Part shown: in pieces, positions 27,467-37,850 of the stretch | How positions within the stretch are numbered: position 1 is the stretch's first letter | Layout of the letters: each line of letters begins with the position of its first letter | NCBI RefSeq assembly: GCF_006864135.1 | Contig: NZ_SADV01000007.1 | Location: 62,001 to 126,000, forward strand | Direction: 5' to 3' | From: Lysinibacillus sphaericus | GTDB lineage: Bacteria > Bacillota > Bacilli > Bacillales_A > Planococcaceae | DNA: 64,000 nucleotides | The notes under the pieces: model-generated | What the model saw: the letters and a program-made list of their open reading frames with translations, nothing else | Database searches by the model: none | Told to the model about the DNA's origin: nothing | Made by a program: the position numbers and the translations under genes

Positions 27467-27624
27467 ATTACAATTTTAAGTTTTTGGATATGTAAATTTG
27501 CTCGAAAATAGTTAGAAATTATGATTCGTATTAATAAAAAAATTAGAGTGAATAGCATGAAAAAATAAGGGAAATATATTGAATGAATGTTAAATTTCGG
27601 ATATTTTTGAATAGAAAGAGTGTG

Positions 27625-27638
27625 TGAAAGCGCATTCT
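27625..27638 (+). promoter_or_regulatory. Weak cre-like site upstream of pfkA
   Basis: TGAAAGCGCATTCT matches the remembered CcpA consensus TGWAANCGNTNWCA at 12 of 14 positions. It lies about 70 bases upstream of the pfkA promoter. Chance occurrence is quite possible. Confidence 0.3.
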
Positions 27639-27692
27639 TTTTATTTTTTATGTAAAAGTTATGTTTTTCTAGCCTCAGAACCCTTACATAGT

Positions 27693-28704
<1,012 letters not shown>

Positions 28705-28732
28705 TTTGTCATAAAAACGGAGTGGGCAGAAA

Positions 28733-30493
28733 ATGAGAAAAACAAAAATCGTATGTACAATTGGTCCAGCAAGTGAGTCACCAGAAGTTTTAGAGAAACT
28801 AATTGAAGCAGGTATGAATGTAGCCCGCTTAAACTTTTCGCATGGTTCTCATGAGGAGCACGAAGTACGTATTAATTTAATTCGCGAAGTAGCACAAAAA
28901 CTTGGGAAACCAGTTGGAATTTTACTCGACACAAAAGGTCCAGAAATTCGTACGCATAATATGAAAAACGGAGAATTGCATTTAGCAGCAGGGCAAGTAA
29001 TTGATATTTCAATGACTGAAGTTGAAGGAACTGAGTCAAGCTTCTCTGTAACGTATGATCGTTTAATCGAGGACGTTGAGCAAAACTCTATTATTTTATT
29101 AGATGATGGACTTATTCAATTACGTGTATTAGCAAAAGATATGGAAAAAGGACTTATTCATACGATTGTTGAAAATGCAGGTATCTTAAAAAATAAAAAG
29201 GGTGTTAACGTGCCGGGCGTTTCTGTACAGCTTCCTGGAATTACAGAAAAAGATGCACAGGACATTCTATTCGGTATTAAACAAGGTGTTGATTTTATTG
29301 CAGCCTCGTTCGTTCGTCGAGCAAAGGATGTACTCGAAATTCGAGAATTACTTGAACAAAATGGTGGTAACCACATTCAAATTATCCCGAAAATCGAAAA
29401 CCAAGAGGGTGTCGATAATATCGATGAAATCATCTTAGTTTCAGATGGATTAATGGTAGCGCGTGGTGACCTAGGTGTAGAAATTCCGGCAGAAGAAGTA
29501 CCACTTGTACAAAAGAAATTAATTTTAAAATGTAATCAAGTAGGTAAACCAGTTATTACAGCTACACAAATGTTAGATTCGATGCAGCGTAATCCACGTC
29601 CAACTCGAGCAGAGGCTAGTGACGTAGCAAACGCAATTATCGATGGTACAGATGCAATTATGCTGTCTGGTGAAACGGCAGCAGGGCTTTATCCAGTAGA
29701 GTCCGTACAAACAATGAATAAAATCGCACAGCGTACAGAAAATTCATTAGACTATAAGGCAATCGTCTCTACTCGTAGTCGTGAAAAAGAGGCGAACATG
29801 ACTGAGGCGATTTCTCAGGCAGTAGCATACACTTCGATTAACTTAGGTGTGAAGGCAGTATTAGCACCAACAGAAAGTGGTAACACAGCTAGAATGATTG
29901 CAAAATATCGTCCTGGTGTACCGATTGTCGCTGTAACAGGTTCTTCTAATACAGCTCACGCATTAACATTAGTTTGGGGTGTGAACCCAGTTGTATGTCA
30001 ACGAGTTACGACAACTGATGAAATTTTAGAACTAGCTGTTGATGAAAGCTTGAAGCATGGTTTCGTAACGCACGGTGATGCAGTTGTCATTACGGCAGGT
30101 GTACCAGTTGGTGAAGCAGGTACTACTAACTTAATGAAGGTACACATCATCGGAGATTTATTAGCTCGTGGTCAAGGAATTGGTAAAACTTCGGTAGTAG
30201 GTAAAACAGTTGTTGCAAAAAATGCTGCAGAGGCACTAGCATATGATACAGACGGATGCATTTTAGTAACGGTTGGCTCAGATCGTGATATGATGCCAGC
30301 ACTTGAAAATTGTATTGGTTTGATTACAGAGGAGGGCGGGCTAACAAGTCATGCAGCGGTTGTAGGACTAAGCCTTGGTATCCCTGTTATCGTCGGAGTA
30401 AAAGAAGCGACTACATTGATTCGCCATGGTCAAGAAATTACAATGGATGCTGAAACAGGCGTTATTTACAAAGGGCATGCAAGTGTTCTTTAA
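28733..30493 (+). CDS. pyk: Pyruvate kinase
   Basis: Pyk makes pyruvate and ATP from PEP. The 586-residue protein contains the usual barrel with [27 protein letters not shown] and the signature [12 protein letters not shown]. It carries the extra C-terminal PEP-utiliser-like domain of Bacillaceae enzymes ([20 protein letters not shown], about residues 530-550), which explains the length over about 470. It ends the pfkA-pyk operon, and a strong terminator follows. Confidence 0.97.
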   Translation: MRKTKIVCTIGPASESPEVLEKLIEAGMNVARLNFSHGSHEEHEVRINLIREVAQKLGKPVGILLDTKGPEIRTHNMKNGELHLAAGQVIDISMTEVEGTESSFSVTYDRLIEDVEQNSIILLDDGLIQLRVLAKDMEKGLIHTIVENAGILKNKKGVNVPGVSVQLPGITEKDAQDILFGIKQGVDFIAASFVRRAKDVLEIRELLEQNGGNHIQIIPKIENQEGVDNIDEIILVSDGLMVARGDLGVEIPAEEVPLVQKKLILKCNQVGKPVITATQMLDSMQRNPRPTRAEASDVANAIIDGTDAIMLSGETAAGLYPVESVQTMNKIAQRTENSLDYKAIVSTRSREKEANMTEAISQAVAYTSINLGVKAVLAPTESGNTARMIAKYRPGVPIVAVTGSSNTAHALTLVWGVNPVVCQRVTTTDEILELAVDESLKHGFVTHGDAVVITAGVPVGEAGTTNLMKVHIIGDLLARGQGIGKTSVVGKTVVAKNAAEALAYDTDGCILVTVGSDRDMMPALENCIGLITEEGGLTSHAAVVGLSLGIPVIVGVKEATTLIRHGQEITMDAETGVIYKGHASVL

Positions 30494-30522
30494 CTTCTTT
30501 AGCAAATGTTATTATCTATAAC

Positions 30523-30562
30523 AAAAAGCTCTAGTACAAATAATTGTACTAGAGCTTTTCTT
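30523..30562 (+). terminator. Terminator of pfkA-pyk
   Basis: AAAAGCTCTAGTACAA pairs with TTGTACTAGAGCTTTT. It is a long perfect stem with a short loop. Confidence 0.95.
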
Positions 30563-30589
30563 ATAAAGATGAAGTAAATAGCATTTTGC

Positions 30590-30858
30590 GGTTTATCACT
30601 GAAATCAAGAGATGACAATTTGTTAAAAAGTATGTCGTGTGTATAAGTTGATTGGAGTGGAGGCTGGGTGACTCCTTAGGGATTAGCGATATAGAGGAAC
30701 GAAGGCTAAAAGCATCACGTCCTGTGATAACGCCTTCGTGACCAACATCCTGTTGGCCCGAGACCCTGGAGTGAGCAACGCGAGTGAAGCGGCTCATCGG
30801 ACGCCCCCAGGAAAGCACCCAGCCGGAACGGAAATCAACCACGTGTTATGGTGATGAG
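30590..30858 (+). repeat. Dispersed repeat family A, copy A4 (most complete)
   Basis: All blocks are present in order: GGTTTATCACTGAAAT, GATGACAATTTGTTAAAA, AAGTTGATTGGAGTGGAGG, GAACGAAGGCTAAAAGCATC, CCTGTGATAACGCCTTCG, CCAACATCCTGTTGGCCCGA, GCGGCTCATCGGACGCC, GGAACGGAAATCAACCACG and GTTATGGTGATGAGAA. It is a good reference copy for the family. It occupies most of the gap between pyk and fxsA. Confidence 0.85.
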
Positions 30859-30983
30859 AATTTACTATAAAAAGAATAACGTCGTTTTCTCTTTAATAGG
30901 GCCCATAATTTTTTTAAATGAAACTTAATGGGCTATAATAACGTATAAAAGGTATAGCATTTTCAACTAGAAAGGAGAAAAAT

Positions 30984-31373
30984 ATGAGAAAAGTACTTCT
31001 TGGTTTCATTGTCTATGCATTAGCCGAGTTGGCGTTATTAATAGTAATTGGTCAAAATATTGGTGTTCTAAATACATTATTGCTTATAGTCGCAACGAGT
31101 ATTATAGGTATTTATATAGTGAAAAATAAAGGTATGAATTCTGTACAAAAGGTAAAAAATACGATAGCACGCGGAGAAGCTCCGGGGCCAGCATTAGTTA
31201 ATACAGTATTAAATTTCAGTGGTGGTGTACTTCTAGCATTACCAGGATTTATAACAGATCTTGTTGGTTTATTGTTACTCATGCCTTTTTCTCGTAAAAT
31301 GTTCCAGCCAATCTTTTATTATTGGATGCGGAAAAAAATGAAAAAAGGTCAATTTATTATCGTTCAAAAATAG
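30984..31373 (+). CDS. fxsA: FxsA family membrane protein
   Basis: The 129-residue protein has hydrophobic segments at about residues 5-45 (two helices) and 75-100. The family's FIVYALAELALLIVIG-type start and an interior LPGFITDLVGLLLLMP are both visible. FxsA is named for exclusion of phage F7/T7 in E. coli, but its normal role is unknown. The Shine-Dalgarno AAAGGAG precedes the ATG. Its last 17 bases overlap the convergent ytvI gene, an unusually tight arrangement with no terminator between them. Confidence 0.88.
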   Translation: MRKVLLGFIVYALAELALLIVIGQNIGVLNTLLLIVATSIIGIYIVKNKGMNSVQKVKNTIARGEAPGPALVNTVLNFSGGVLLALPGFITDLVGLLLLMPFSRKMFQPIFYYWMRKKMKKGQFIIVQK

Positions 31374-32322
31374 CATTATCCTTTAGTTTAACCGCCAAAA
31401 ATAAAAATATAGGGCTCAGTAAAATGCCGTAAAAACCAAATAATAAAATAGAGGCAGCACTGATGAAAAAAGTATGGAATGTACGTAATTGTAATGTGTT
31501 TGACCAAAGCATGGATTCAGCTAGCTGCCTTGTTAATTGAACGAAGAGATACAAAAGTAAAATAGCTCCACATAAAAAGGTATTGCCTTTTAAGTAAAAA
31601 TAAACGCTCATGGGTACAAGGAATACGCCAATCCCAAAGAACGGAAGTACATCTGCAAATGCAACTATAAAAGCTTTAATGATGGCTTGTTCAAATTGGA
31701 GAATCATAAATCCAGCACAAAGAATGAGCAGTGTAATCGTGAATAGCTGAAACTCCACGTACAAAAAGTAATGAAATAGCTGCATTATTTTAGAAAAATG
31801 CTTCTGCCATTCATTGCGGAATTTTTTTGGCACATATTGAAAAAACCAATATCGGGATTTGCGCGTTTCCAATAGGGCGAAATAGTAAGCAACAAGGAAT
31901 ATAAATACTTCAATTACATGCTTCATGAATAGCTGGAAAATATTAGCTATGTATAAAAAGATTGAATCGAAAATAGAAAGCGATTTTTCCTTTAAAACTT
32001 GGATGAACATTGATTCATATTCAGTAAAAAGCGGGAAATTTTGTAATGTATTTCTGATTTCAGGGAAGACAAGAATAATACTGTTTATCGATATGATAAC
32101 GAGAAGAAAAACGCAAGCTAGTATAAGTGCTTCCACAATAATTGCTGCAAGCCAATAGGTAATTCTACAATAAGAATGAAGAAATTTTATAATAGGATAA
32201 GTGGAAAAAGACAAAAAAATCGCAAGGGATACAGGTAATACGAACCACAATATTACCAAATAGAATATAAAAAACAAAATACTTGTAGTCTTTTCGTATG
32301 AAAAATATTTAATATTCCTCAT
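31357..32322 (-). CDS. ytvI: AI-2E family transporter (YtvI-like)
   Basis: The 321-residue protein has 7-8 predicted membrane segments and the family pattern, including DVLPFFGIGVFLVPMSVYFYLKGN in overlapping parts near residue 235. Members are efflux-type permeases, some for sodium or AI-2; the substrate is unknown. GGGGTG on the minus strand places the start at ATG 32322 rather than at the codon at 32373. B. subtilis YtvI is longer (about 370), so this is a short version. Its 3' end overlaps fxsA. Confidence 0.82.
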   Translation of the reverse strand: MRNIKYFSYEKTTSILFFIFYLVILWFVLPVSLAIFLSFSTYPIIKFLHSYCRITYWLAAIIVEALILACVFLLVIISINSIILVFPEIRNTLQNFPLFTEYESMFIQVLKEKSLSIFDSIFLYIANIFQLFMKHVIEVFIFLVAYYFALLETRKSRYWFFQYVPKKFRNEWQKHFSKIMQLFHYFLYVEFQLFTITLLILCAGFMILQFEQAIIKAFIVAFADVLPFFGIGVFLVPMSVYFYLKGNTFLCGAILLLYLFVQLTRQLAESMLWSNTLQLRTFHTFFISAASILLFGFYGILLSPIFLFLAVKLKDNAIFER

Positions 32323-32439
32323 TTTTACAAATTCACCCCGTTTCAAATGATAATTTAAAATTGAAATGCACAAAAGAATCTCTTTTAAAACTTATTTATA
32401 ATCGCTCGTGCACCTTTTTCTTTATTCGGAGGTTTTTCA

Positions 32440-32468
32440 TTCACAAAGCTGTCAAAAATGATTATAAT
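32440..32468 (+). promoter_or_regulatory. SigA-type promoter of citZ-icd
   Basis: TTCACA (32440-32445) and a perfect TATAAT (32463-32468) are 17 bases apart. They lie about 107 bases before the citZ start. Confidence 0.75.
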
Positions 32469-32473
32469 AGCAA

Positions 32474-32487
32474 TGTAAGCGATTAAC
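32474..32487 (+). promoter_or_regulatory. cre-like site overlapping the citZ transcription start
   Basis: TGTAAGCGATTAAC resembles the CcpA consensus TGWAANCGNTNWCA (12 of 14). It begins 6 bases after the -10 box, where CcpA would block initiation. CcpA repression of citZ is established in Bacillus subtilis. The site here is inferred. Confidence 0.45.
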
Positions 32488-32512
32488 TTAATGGTTCATA
32501 TGAGCAAAAAAC

Positions 32513-32540
32513 GTAAATGCGAGCTAATAACTGCATTTAC
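32513..32540 (+). repeat. Inverted repeat in the citZ leader
   Basis: GTAAATGC and GCATTTAC are exact inverted arms 12 bases apart. No T run follows, so this is not a simple terminator. It could be an operator or leader hairpin. Confidence 0.6.
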
Positions 32541-32574
32541 CACTAAAAAATATATTATGAGGGAGCGATAATTT

Positions 32575-33690
32575 ATGTCAGCAACTAAAGGTTTAGAAGG
32601 TATCGTAGCAGCGGAATCTAAAATCAGTTCAATTATCGATGACACACTTACATATGTTGGTTACAACATTGATGATTTAGCAGAGAATGCGTCATTCGAA
32701 GAGGTAATTTATTTATTATGGCATACTCGTTTACCAAAAGCGGACGAGCTAGCTGAATTAAAACAACAATTGGCAGACAACATGTCTATTCCACAAGCAA
32801 TTGTAGAGCAATTCAAAACATACCCACTTTCAACTGTACATCCAATGGCTGCACTACGTACTGCAGTATCTTTACTTGGTGTATTCGATGAAGAAGCGGA
32901 TGTTATGGATACAGAAGCTAACTACCGTAAAGCAATCCGTTTACAAGCTAAAATTGCTACAGTAGTTACTGCATTTGCGCGTGTTCGTAAAGGTTTAGAG
33001 CCAATTGCGCCAAAACCAGAATTAGGATATGCGGCAAACTTCTTATACATGCTTAAAGGTGAAGAGCCAGCAGCAATCGAAGTGGAAGCATTCGACAAAG
33101 CATTAGTATTACATGCTGATCACGAATTAAATGCATCTACATTCACAGCACGTGTATGTGTAGCTACATTGTCAGATGTTTATTCTGGTGTAACTGCAGC
33201 TATCGGTGCATTAAAAGGACCACTTCATGGTGGTGCAAATGAGCAAGTTATGAAAATGTTAACTGAAATCGGCTCACTAGAAAACGTTGAATCTTATATT
33301 CAAAATAAATTAGATAACAAAGAAAAAATCATGGGCTTCGGTCACCGTGTATACCGCAAAGGCGACCCACGTGCACCACACTTACGTGTAATGTCACAAA
33401 AATTAACTGAGCTAACTGGTAAACCAGAGCTTTATGAAATGTCAGTTAAAATCCATGACATGATCGTAGAACAAAAGAAATTACCTGCAAACGTAGACTT
33501 CTTCTCTGCGTCAGTGTATGATTCTTTAGGTATTGATCATGACCTATTCACACCAATTTTCGCAGTGTCACGTACTTCTGGTTGGGTAGCTCATATTTTA
33601 GAGCAATATGCTAACAACCGTCTAATCCGTCCACGTGCAGAGTATGTTGGACCAGGCATGCAAAAATATGTTCCAGTCAGCGAGCGCTAA
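32575..33690 (+). CDS. citZ: Citrate synthase
   Basis: CitZ condenses acetyl-CoA and oxaloacetate at the entry to the TCA cycle. The 371-residue Gram-positive-type enzyme shows HADHELNAS (first catalytic His), MGFGHRVYRKGDPRA (second His) and the catalytic Asp in DFFSASVYDSLGI. GAGGGAG precedes ATG 32575. icd follows after 80 bases without an obvious terminator, so citZ-icd is probably one operon. The promoter region carries cre-like and inverted-repeat elements. Confidence 0.96.
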   Translation: MSATKGLEGIVAAESKISSIIDDTLTYVGYNIDDLAENASFEEVIYLLWHTRLPKADELAELKQQLADNMSIPQAIVEQFKTYPLSTVHPMAALRTAVSLLGVFDEEADVMDTEANYRKAIRLQAKIATVVTAFARVRKGLEPIAPKPELGYAANFLYMLKGEEPAAIEVEAFDKALVLHADHELNASTFTARVCVATLSDVYSGVTAAIGALKGPLHGGANEQVMKMLTEIGSLENVESYIQNKLDNKEKIMGFGHRVYRKGDPRAPHLRVMSQKLTELTGKPELYEMSVKIHDMIVEQKKLPANVDFFSASVYDSLGIDHDLFTPIFAVSRTSGWVAHILEQYANNRLIRPRAEYVGPGMQKYVPVSER

Positions 33691-33770
33691 TTCGGAAAAT
33701 ATGCTAGAATATTTGGGACTGTGTTACTGAAAACACAGTCCTATGATTATGAATTTAGGAGGCAACATCA

Positions 33771-35033
33771 ATGTCAAACAAAATTGTAGTTGAAAATGGC
33801 GTACTTAATGTACCAAACAATCCAGTGATTCCTTTCATCGAAGGTGACGGAATTGGTCCAGATATTTGGGCTGCAGCATCACGCGTAATCGACGCAGCTG
33901 TAGAAAAAGCTTACAACGGTGAAAAGAAAATCGAATGGTTAGAAGTTTTAGCTGGTGAAAAAGCATTCAACCAAACTGGTGAATGGTTACCACAAGAAAC
34001 TTTAGACAAAATTAACGAATACCTAATCGCAATCAAAGGTCCTCTTACTACTCCAATCGGTGGTGGTATCCGCTCTCTAAACGTAGCATTACGTCAACAG
34101 CTTGACCTATATGTATGCTTACGTCCAGTACGTCACTTTGATGGAGTACCTTCTCCAGTTAAACGTCCAGAAGATGTTGAAATGGTTATCTTCCGCGAAA
34201 ACACAGAAGACATCTACGCTGGTATTGAATTCGAATCTGGTTCTGAACAAGCACAAAAAATCATCAACTTCCTACAAACTGAATTTGGTGTTAATAAAAT
34301 CCGCTTCCCAGAAACTTCTGGTATCGGTGTAAAACCTGTATCTAAAGAAGGTACTGAGCGTTTAGTACGTTCTGCTATCGAATATGCTATTAATCATAAA
34401 CGCCCATCTGTTACTTTAGTACACAAAGGTAACATCATGAAATTCACTGAAGGTGGATTCAAAAAATGGGGTTATGAATTAGCTGAAAAAGAATTTGCTG
34501 ATCAAACATTCACTTGGAACCAATATGATGCTATTAAAGCTGAACAAGGTGAAGAAGCAGCAAACAAAGCACAAGCTGACGCTTTAGCAGCTGGTAAAAT
34601 CTTAGTTAAAGATTCTATCGCTGATATCTTCTTACAACAAATTTTAACTCGTCCAAATGAGTTCGACGTAGTTGCTACAATGAACTTAAACGGTGACTAT
34701 ATCTCTGACGCATTAGCTGCTCAAGTTGGTGGTATCGGTATCGCTCCAGGCGCAAACATTAACTATGTAACTGGACACGCGATCTTCGAAGCTACTCACG
34801 GTACAGCTCCAAAATATGCTGGTCAAGATAAAGTAAACCCATCTTCAGTATTACTTTCAGGCGTATTAATGCTTGAGCACTTAGGATGGCAAGAAGCAGC
34901 TGACATGGTTACTAAATCTGTAGAGAAAACAATTTCTTCTAAAGTTGTAACTTACGACTTCGCTCGTTTAATGGACGGCGCTACAGAAGTAAAATGTTCA
35001 GAATTCGCTAATGAATTAATCAAAAACCTATAA
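33771..35033 (+). CDS. icd: NADP-dependent isocitrate dehydrogenase
   Basis: Icd converts isocitrate to 2-oxoglutarate and makes NADPH. The 420-residue protein has the [10 protein letters not shown] start, [22 protein letters not shown] (substrate-side Ser and Arg), the [14 protein letters not shown] signature, and [15 protein letters not shown] near the nucleotide site. It has 420 residues, as in E. coli and Bacillus. The spacing and shared strand place it with citZ. A very strong terminator follows, separating it from mdh. Confidence 0.96.
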   Translation: MSNKIVVENGVLNVPNNPVIPFIEGDGIGPDIWAAASRVIDAAVEKAYNGEKKIEWLEVLAGEKAFNQTGEWLPQETLDKINEYLIAIKGPLTTPIGGGIRSLNVALRQQLDLYVCLRPVRHFDGVPSPVKRPEDVEMVIFRENTEDIYAGIEFESGSEQAQKIINFLQTEFGVNKIRFPETSGIGVKPVSKEGTERLVRSAIEYAINHKRPSVTLVHKGNIMKFTEGGFKKWGYELAEKEFADQTFTWNQYDAIKAEQGEEAANKAQADALAAGKILVKDSIADIFLQQILTRPNEFDVVATMNLNGDYISDALAAQVGGIGIAPGANINYVTGHAIFEATHGTAPKYAGQDKVNPSSVLLSGVLMLEHLGWQEAADMVTKSVEKTISSKVVTYDFARLMDGATEVKCSEFANELIKNL

Positions 35034-35158
35034 TTTTCTATTTTAAATAGAAATTATAGTTAAAGCGGAAGTATGTTCTGCCGATATAATTAGGGTGAAA
35101 TGTAAATTTCTATTGACCTTAGCTTAATAAAATATTTACGATGAACTTGTTTAATCGA

Positions 35159-35189
35159 GGGAGGAGAATTTATTCTCCTCCCTTTTTTA
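35159..35189 (+). terminator. Terminator of citZ-icd
   Basis: GGGAGGAGAAT pairs with ATTCTCCTCCC and is followed by a run of T. Confidence 0.93.
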
Positions 35190-35193
35190 AATT

Positions 35194-35375
35194 CTTTCAG
35201 CGGGTGTTTAAACACCCGCTGAAAGAAGCCTCCGGCGGATGTCACGGAATCGGAAAGGAGTTCACATAGGATGTTAGCCTAAAAGCATCGCATCCATACG
35301 ATAACGGCTAACTGACCTGCATCACGCAGGCCTAAAGCCGATTCCTGACACAATTATGCCGAGGCATAATTGATT
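35194..35375 (+). repeat. Dispersed repeat family B, copy B2 (with intact palindrome)
   Basis: It opens with a perfect 32-base palindrome at 35194-35225 (CTTTCAGCGGGTGTTT and its complement). It continues with GCCTCCGGCGGATGTCACGG, GGATGTTAGCCTAAAAGC, GATAACGGCTAACTGACC and GGCCTAAAGCC, and ends with the hairpin AATTATGC-CGAG-GCATAATT at about 35351-35370. This is the most regular copy of the family. It sits between the icd terminator and mdh. Confidence 0.85.
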
Positions 35376-35406
35376 ATATAACCTAATTTTAAAGGAGCGT
35401 ATTCGA

Positions 35407-36345
35407 ATGTCTCTGAAACGAAAAAAAATCTCAGTAATCGGTAGCGGTTTTACTGGCGCTACTGCAGCATTTTTAGCAGCTCAAAAAGAACTTGGTGATG
35501 TAGTGTTAGTGGATATTCCTCAAGCTGAAAACCCAACAAAAGGTAAAGCTTTAGATATGTGGGAAGCTGCACCAGTGCAAGGCTATGATTCTTATGTTAA
35601 AGGTACTTCTAATTATGCAGATACTGCAGACTCTGATGTAGTAATCATCACTGCTGGCGTTGCACGTAAACCAGGTATGAGCCGTGACGATCTTGTTCAA
35701 ATTAACCAAGATGTAATGAAAGCTGTTTCTAAGGAAATTGCTAAGTACTCACCAAATGCAACAATCCTCGTTCTTACAAACCCAGTTGATGCAATGACTT
35801 ACACAGTATTCAAAGAAACTGGTTTCCCTAAAAATCGTGTAATAGGTCAATCAGGTGTACTTGATACAGCTCGTTTCTGTGCATTTGTAGCTGAAGAACT
35901 GAATATCTCAGTAAAAGACATCACAGGTTTTGTGTTAGGTGGTCATGGCGATACAATGGTGCCACTTACTCGCTACTCATTCGCTGGTGGTATTCCATTA
36001 GAATCATTAATGCCAGCAGATCGTCTTGAAGAGATTGTAGACCGTACACGTAAAGGTGGTGCAGAAATCGTTAACCTCCTTGGTAATGGTTCTGCATATT
36101 ATGCTCCTTCAGCTGCGCTTATTGAAATGGCGGAAGCGATCATTAAAGACCAAAAACGTATACTTCCATCTATTGCATACTTAGAAGGCGAATATGGCTA
36201 CAATGATTTATATCTAGGTGTTCCGACATTATTAGGTGCAAATGGTATAGAAAAAATCTTTGAACTTGATTTAACAGACAAAGAAAAAGCGGCTTTAGAT
36301 AAATCGGCAGAGGCTGTCCGCGACGTTATGAAAGTTTTAGCTTAA
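35407..36345 (+). CDS. mdh: Malate dehydrogenase
   Basis: Mdh oxidises malate to oxaloacetate with NAD. The 312-residue LDH-like enzyme has the Rossmann loop [13 protein letters not shown], nucleotide-sensing [18 protein letters not shown], malate-binding [14 protein letters not shown] and the catalytic His in [10 protein letters not shown]. In Bacillus subtilis mdh is the third gene of citZ-icd-mdh. Here a terminator and a family B repeat intervene, so it may need its own promoter. AAAGGAGCG precedes the ATG. Confidence 0.96.
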   Translation: MSLKRKKISVIGSGFTGATAAFLAAQKELGDVVLVDIPQAENPTKGKALDMWEAAPVQGYDSYVKGTSNYADTADSDVVIITAGVARKPGMSRDDLVQINQDVMKAVSKEIAKYSPNATILVLTNPVDAMTYTVFKETGFPKNRVIGQSGVLDTARFCAFVAEELNISVKDITGFVLGGHGDTMVPLTRYSFAGGIPLESLMPADRLEEIVDRTRKGGAEIVNLLGNGSAYYAPSAALIEMAEAIIKDQKRILPSIAYLEGEYGYNDLYLGVPTLLGANGIEKIFELDLTDKEKAALDKSAEAVRDVMKVLA

Positions 36346-36357
36346 TAAAAGTTTATG

Positions 36358-36391
36358 AAATCGAGTGGGATTCATTCCTACTCGATTTTAT
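36358..36391 (+). terminator. Terminator of mdh
   Basis: AAATCGAGTGGGA pairs with TCCTACTCGATTT (one G-T pair), followed by TTATG. Confidence 0.85.
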
Positions 36392-36465
36392 GTTGTTGAA
36401 AAAACGATTAATGTCAATGAAATTAAAGTGTTATATTAATTAAAGTATGACTCTTTGGCAAAGTG

Positions 36466-36765
36466 AGTGGTTGATTTCCGTTCCGACTGTGCGCTTTCCT
36501 AGGGGCGTCAGATGAGCCACTTCGCTTCGCTGCAGGGTCTCATCTGAGACGCTAATCCCCAAGGAATCGCCCAGTCTCCACTCCAATCAACCACTTCATA
36601 TAGCGTGTAACTTCGGGCATGTGACTTTAATGTATAGTAATAAAGCAAAACTTCAGCAACAAATGTTCTCAGTACGAAAGCGAAGCGTCAGCGGCATCAG
36701 CATCAGATTTACAAACTTATCACTGTTAGAAGTCTTTCCGTTCGATTATGGTGAGTAGCCATGGC
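36466..36765 (-). repeat. Dispersed repeat family A, copy A5 (minus orientation) with tail
   Basis: The plus strand reads GTGGTTGATTTCCGTTCCGA, CCTAGGGGCGTCAGATGAGCC, GGGTCTCATCTGAGACGC, TAATCCCCAAGGAATCGCCC and CTCCACTCCAATCAACCACT, the complement of the family blocks. The following tail to about 36765 contains a plus-oriented module (TACGAAAGCGAAGCGTCAGC at 36675-36694) and ends GATTATGGTGAGTAGCC, like the tail of A3. The gap 36392-37294 holds only this and copy A6. Confidence 0.75.
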
Positions 36766-36949
36766 AATTATAAATGTGCTTCTCAGTATGGTTTTGGCTA
36801 ACGATTCAAGAGAGTAGAGGCTTCAATGTCAAGTTGTAAATATTCATACACATGAATGTTTAAGAGAAAGTGTAAATACTAAGACAAACAAAAATGTGCA
36901 TCACGATGCGAACATTTATAGCCTTGAAATACATAAATTAATAAGAAAT

Positions 36950-37192
36950 TCTACACTATCGCTGATTGTAGTGGAAGGTTACTCGACTCCCGTGGGAAAG
37001 CGAGACAGGCGAGACCCTGAGGCCAACACGACGTTGGTCACGAAGGCATTGTCACAGGACGTGACGCACTTAGCCTTCGTTCCTTTAGCGGAGGAAGCGG
37101 CTCGGCGCACGCCCACAGGAAGCTTTGCTCTGCGCGAAAGCGAAGCGTCAGCGACAAAGCGAGTAGCCTGGAACGGAAATCACCCCTACGTT
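36950..37192 (+). repeat. Dispersed repeat family A, copy A6
   Basis: It contains GGTTACTCGACTCCCGTGGG, GCGAGACCCTGAGGCCAACA, the inverted GGAGGAAGCGGCTCGGCGCA block, a module GCGCGAAAGCGAAGCGTCAG at 37134-37153, and the terminal CTGGAACGGAAATCACCCC then ACGTTATGA. It is more diverged than A4 and shares the GGAGGAAGCGGCTC variant block with A8 in inverse. A 122-codon open frame crosses it but looks like chance. Confidence 0.75.
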
Positions 37193-37294
37193 ATGATACT
37201 AAACTTTAATCAATTTCGCCTTGAAATAATGGTAGCTGTCGCACAGACGAACTCATTTTGCTGAATAAAGATAAAATGGTTATTCTGCTTTTCG

Positions 37295-37323
37295 TTGTAC
37301 TTTTGGAATAAAATTGATACTAT
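37295..37323 (+). promoter_or_regulatory. SigA-type promoter of the MaoC-like gene
   Basis: TTGTAC (37295-37300) and TACTAT (37318-37323) are 17 bases apart. The -10 box overlaps ATG 37322, so that ATG cannot be the translation start of this transcript. Confidence 0.65.
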
Positions 37324-37357
37324 GAAGGTATATGATAGAAAAGGGGTTGGCGTATTT

Positions 37358-37798
37358 TTGCTTCAAAAAAACAGTAAACTTGGTCTCACTATTGATGAAA
37401 TTACAGTTGGCGAGAAGATTCATATTACGGAGAAGATAGAAGATAAGGATTTACTGCTTTATTTAGGACTTACGAATGATAATAATCCGCTTTATATTCA
37501 ACATGATTATGCAGCGATGACTCCTTTTCAAAAGCCAATCGTACCAACAATTATGTTAAATGGCATTATTACTTCAGCAGTATCAAAGTATATTCCTGGA
37601 CCAGGTGCACGAATTATTGAGCAACATATAAAATATTTAGAGCCGCTCTATCATTATGAATTATTTGATACTCTTTTAGAGGTAACGGAAGTAAATAAAT
37701 TACAAAATACAATTACTGTATCGGTACACTCTTATAATGAGCAGAAGCAACTTATGATTGAGGGTACTTTGCTGGTGACACCACCACTTGCTTTATAG
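37358..37798 (+). CDS. MaoC-like hotdog domain protein
   Basis: The 146-residue single hotdog domain has the hydratase-type stretch LYLGLTNDNNPLYIQHDYA (the Asn-Asp-xx-Pro form of the MaoC/R-hydratase motif). It is followed by TPFQKPIVPTIMLNGIITSA. It is probably an enoyl-CoA hydratase-like or acyl-thioester-binding protein; the exact substrate is unknown. The start is inferred as TTG 37358 behind AAAAGGGG (37339-37344), because earlier in-frame starts fall inside the promoter. It precedes phoP by 52 bases and may be co-transcribed with phoPR. Confidence 0.72.
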   Translation: MLQKNSKLGLTIDEITVGEKIHITEKIEDKDLLLYLGLTNDNNPLYIQHDYAAMTPFQKPIVPTIMLNGIITSAVSKYIPGPGARIIEQHIKYLEPLYHYELFDTLLEVTEVNKLQNTITVSVHSYNEQKQLMIEGTLLVTPPLAL

Positions 37799-37850
37799 AC
37801 GTCTTGAGATTTGAAATGGGGGTTTCAAATCACTAACGGAGGCTTTATAC

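Noticed and set aside
36896..37264. 122-codon open frame reading through repeat A6
   Set aside because: It has no convincing ribosome site, covers a dispersed repeat, and the corresponding frames are broken in other copies.
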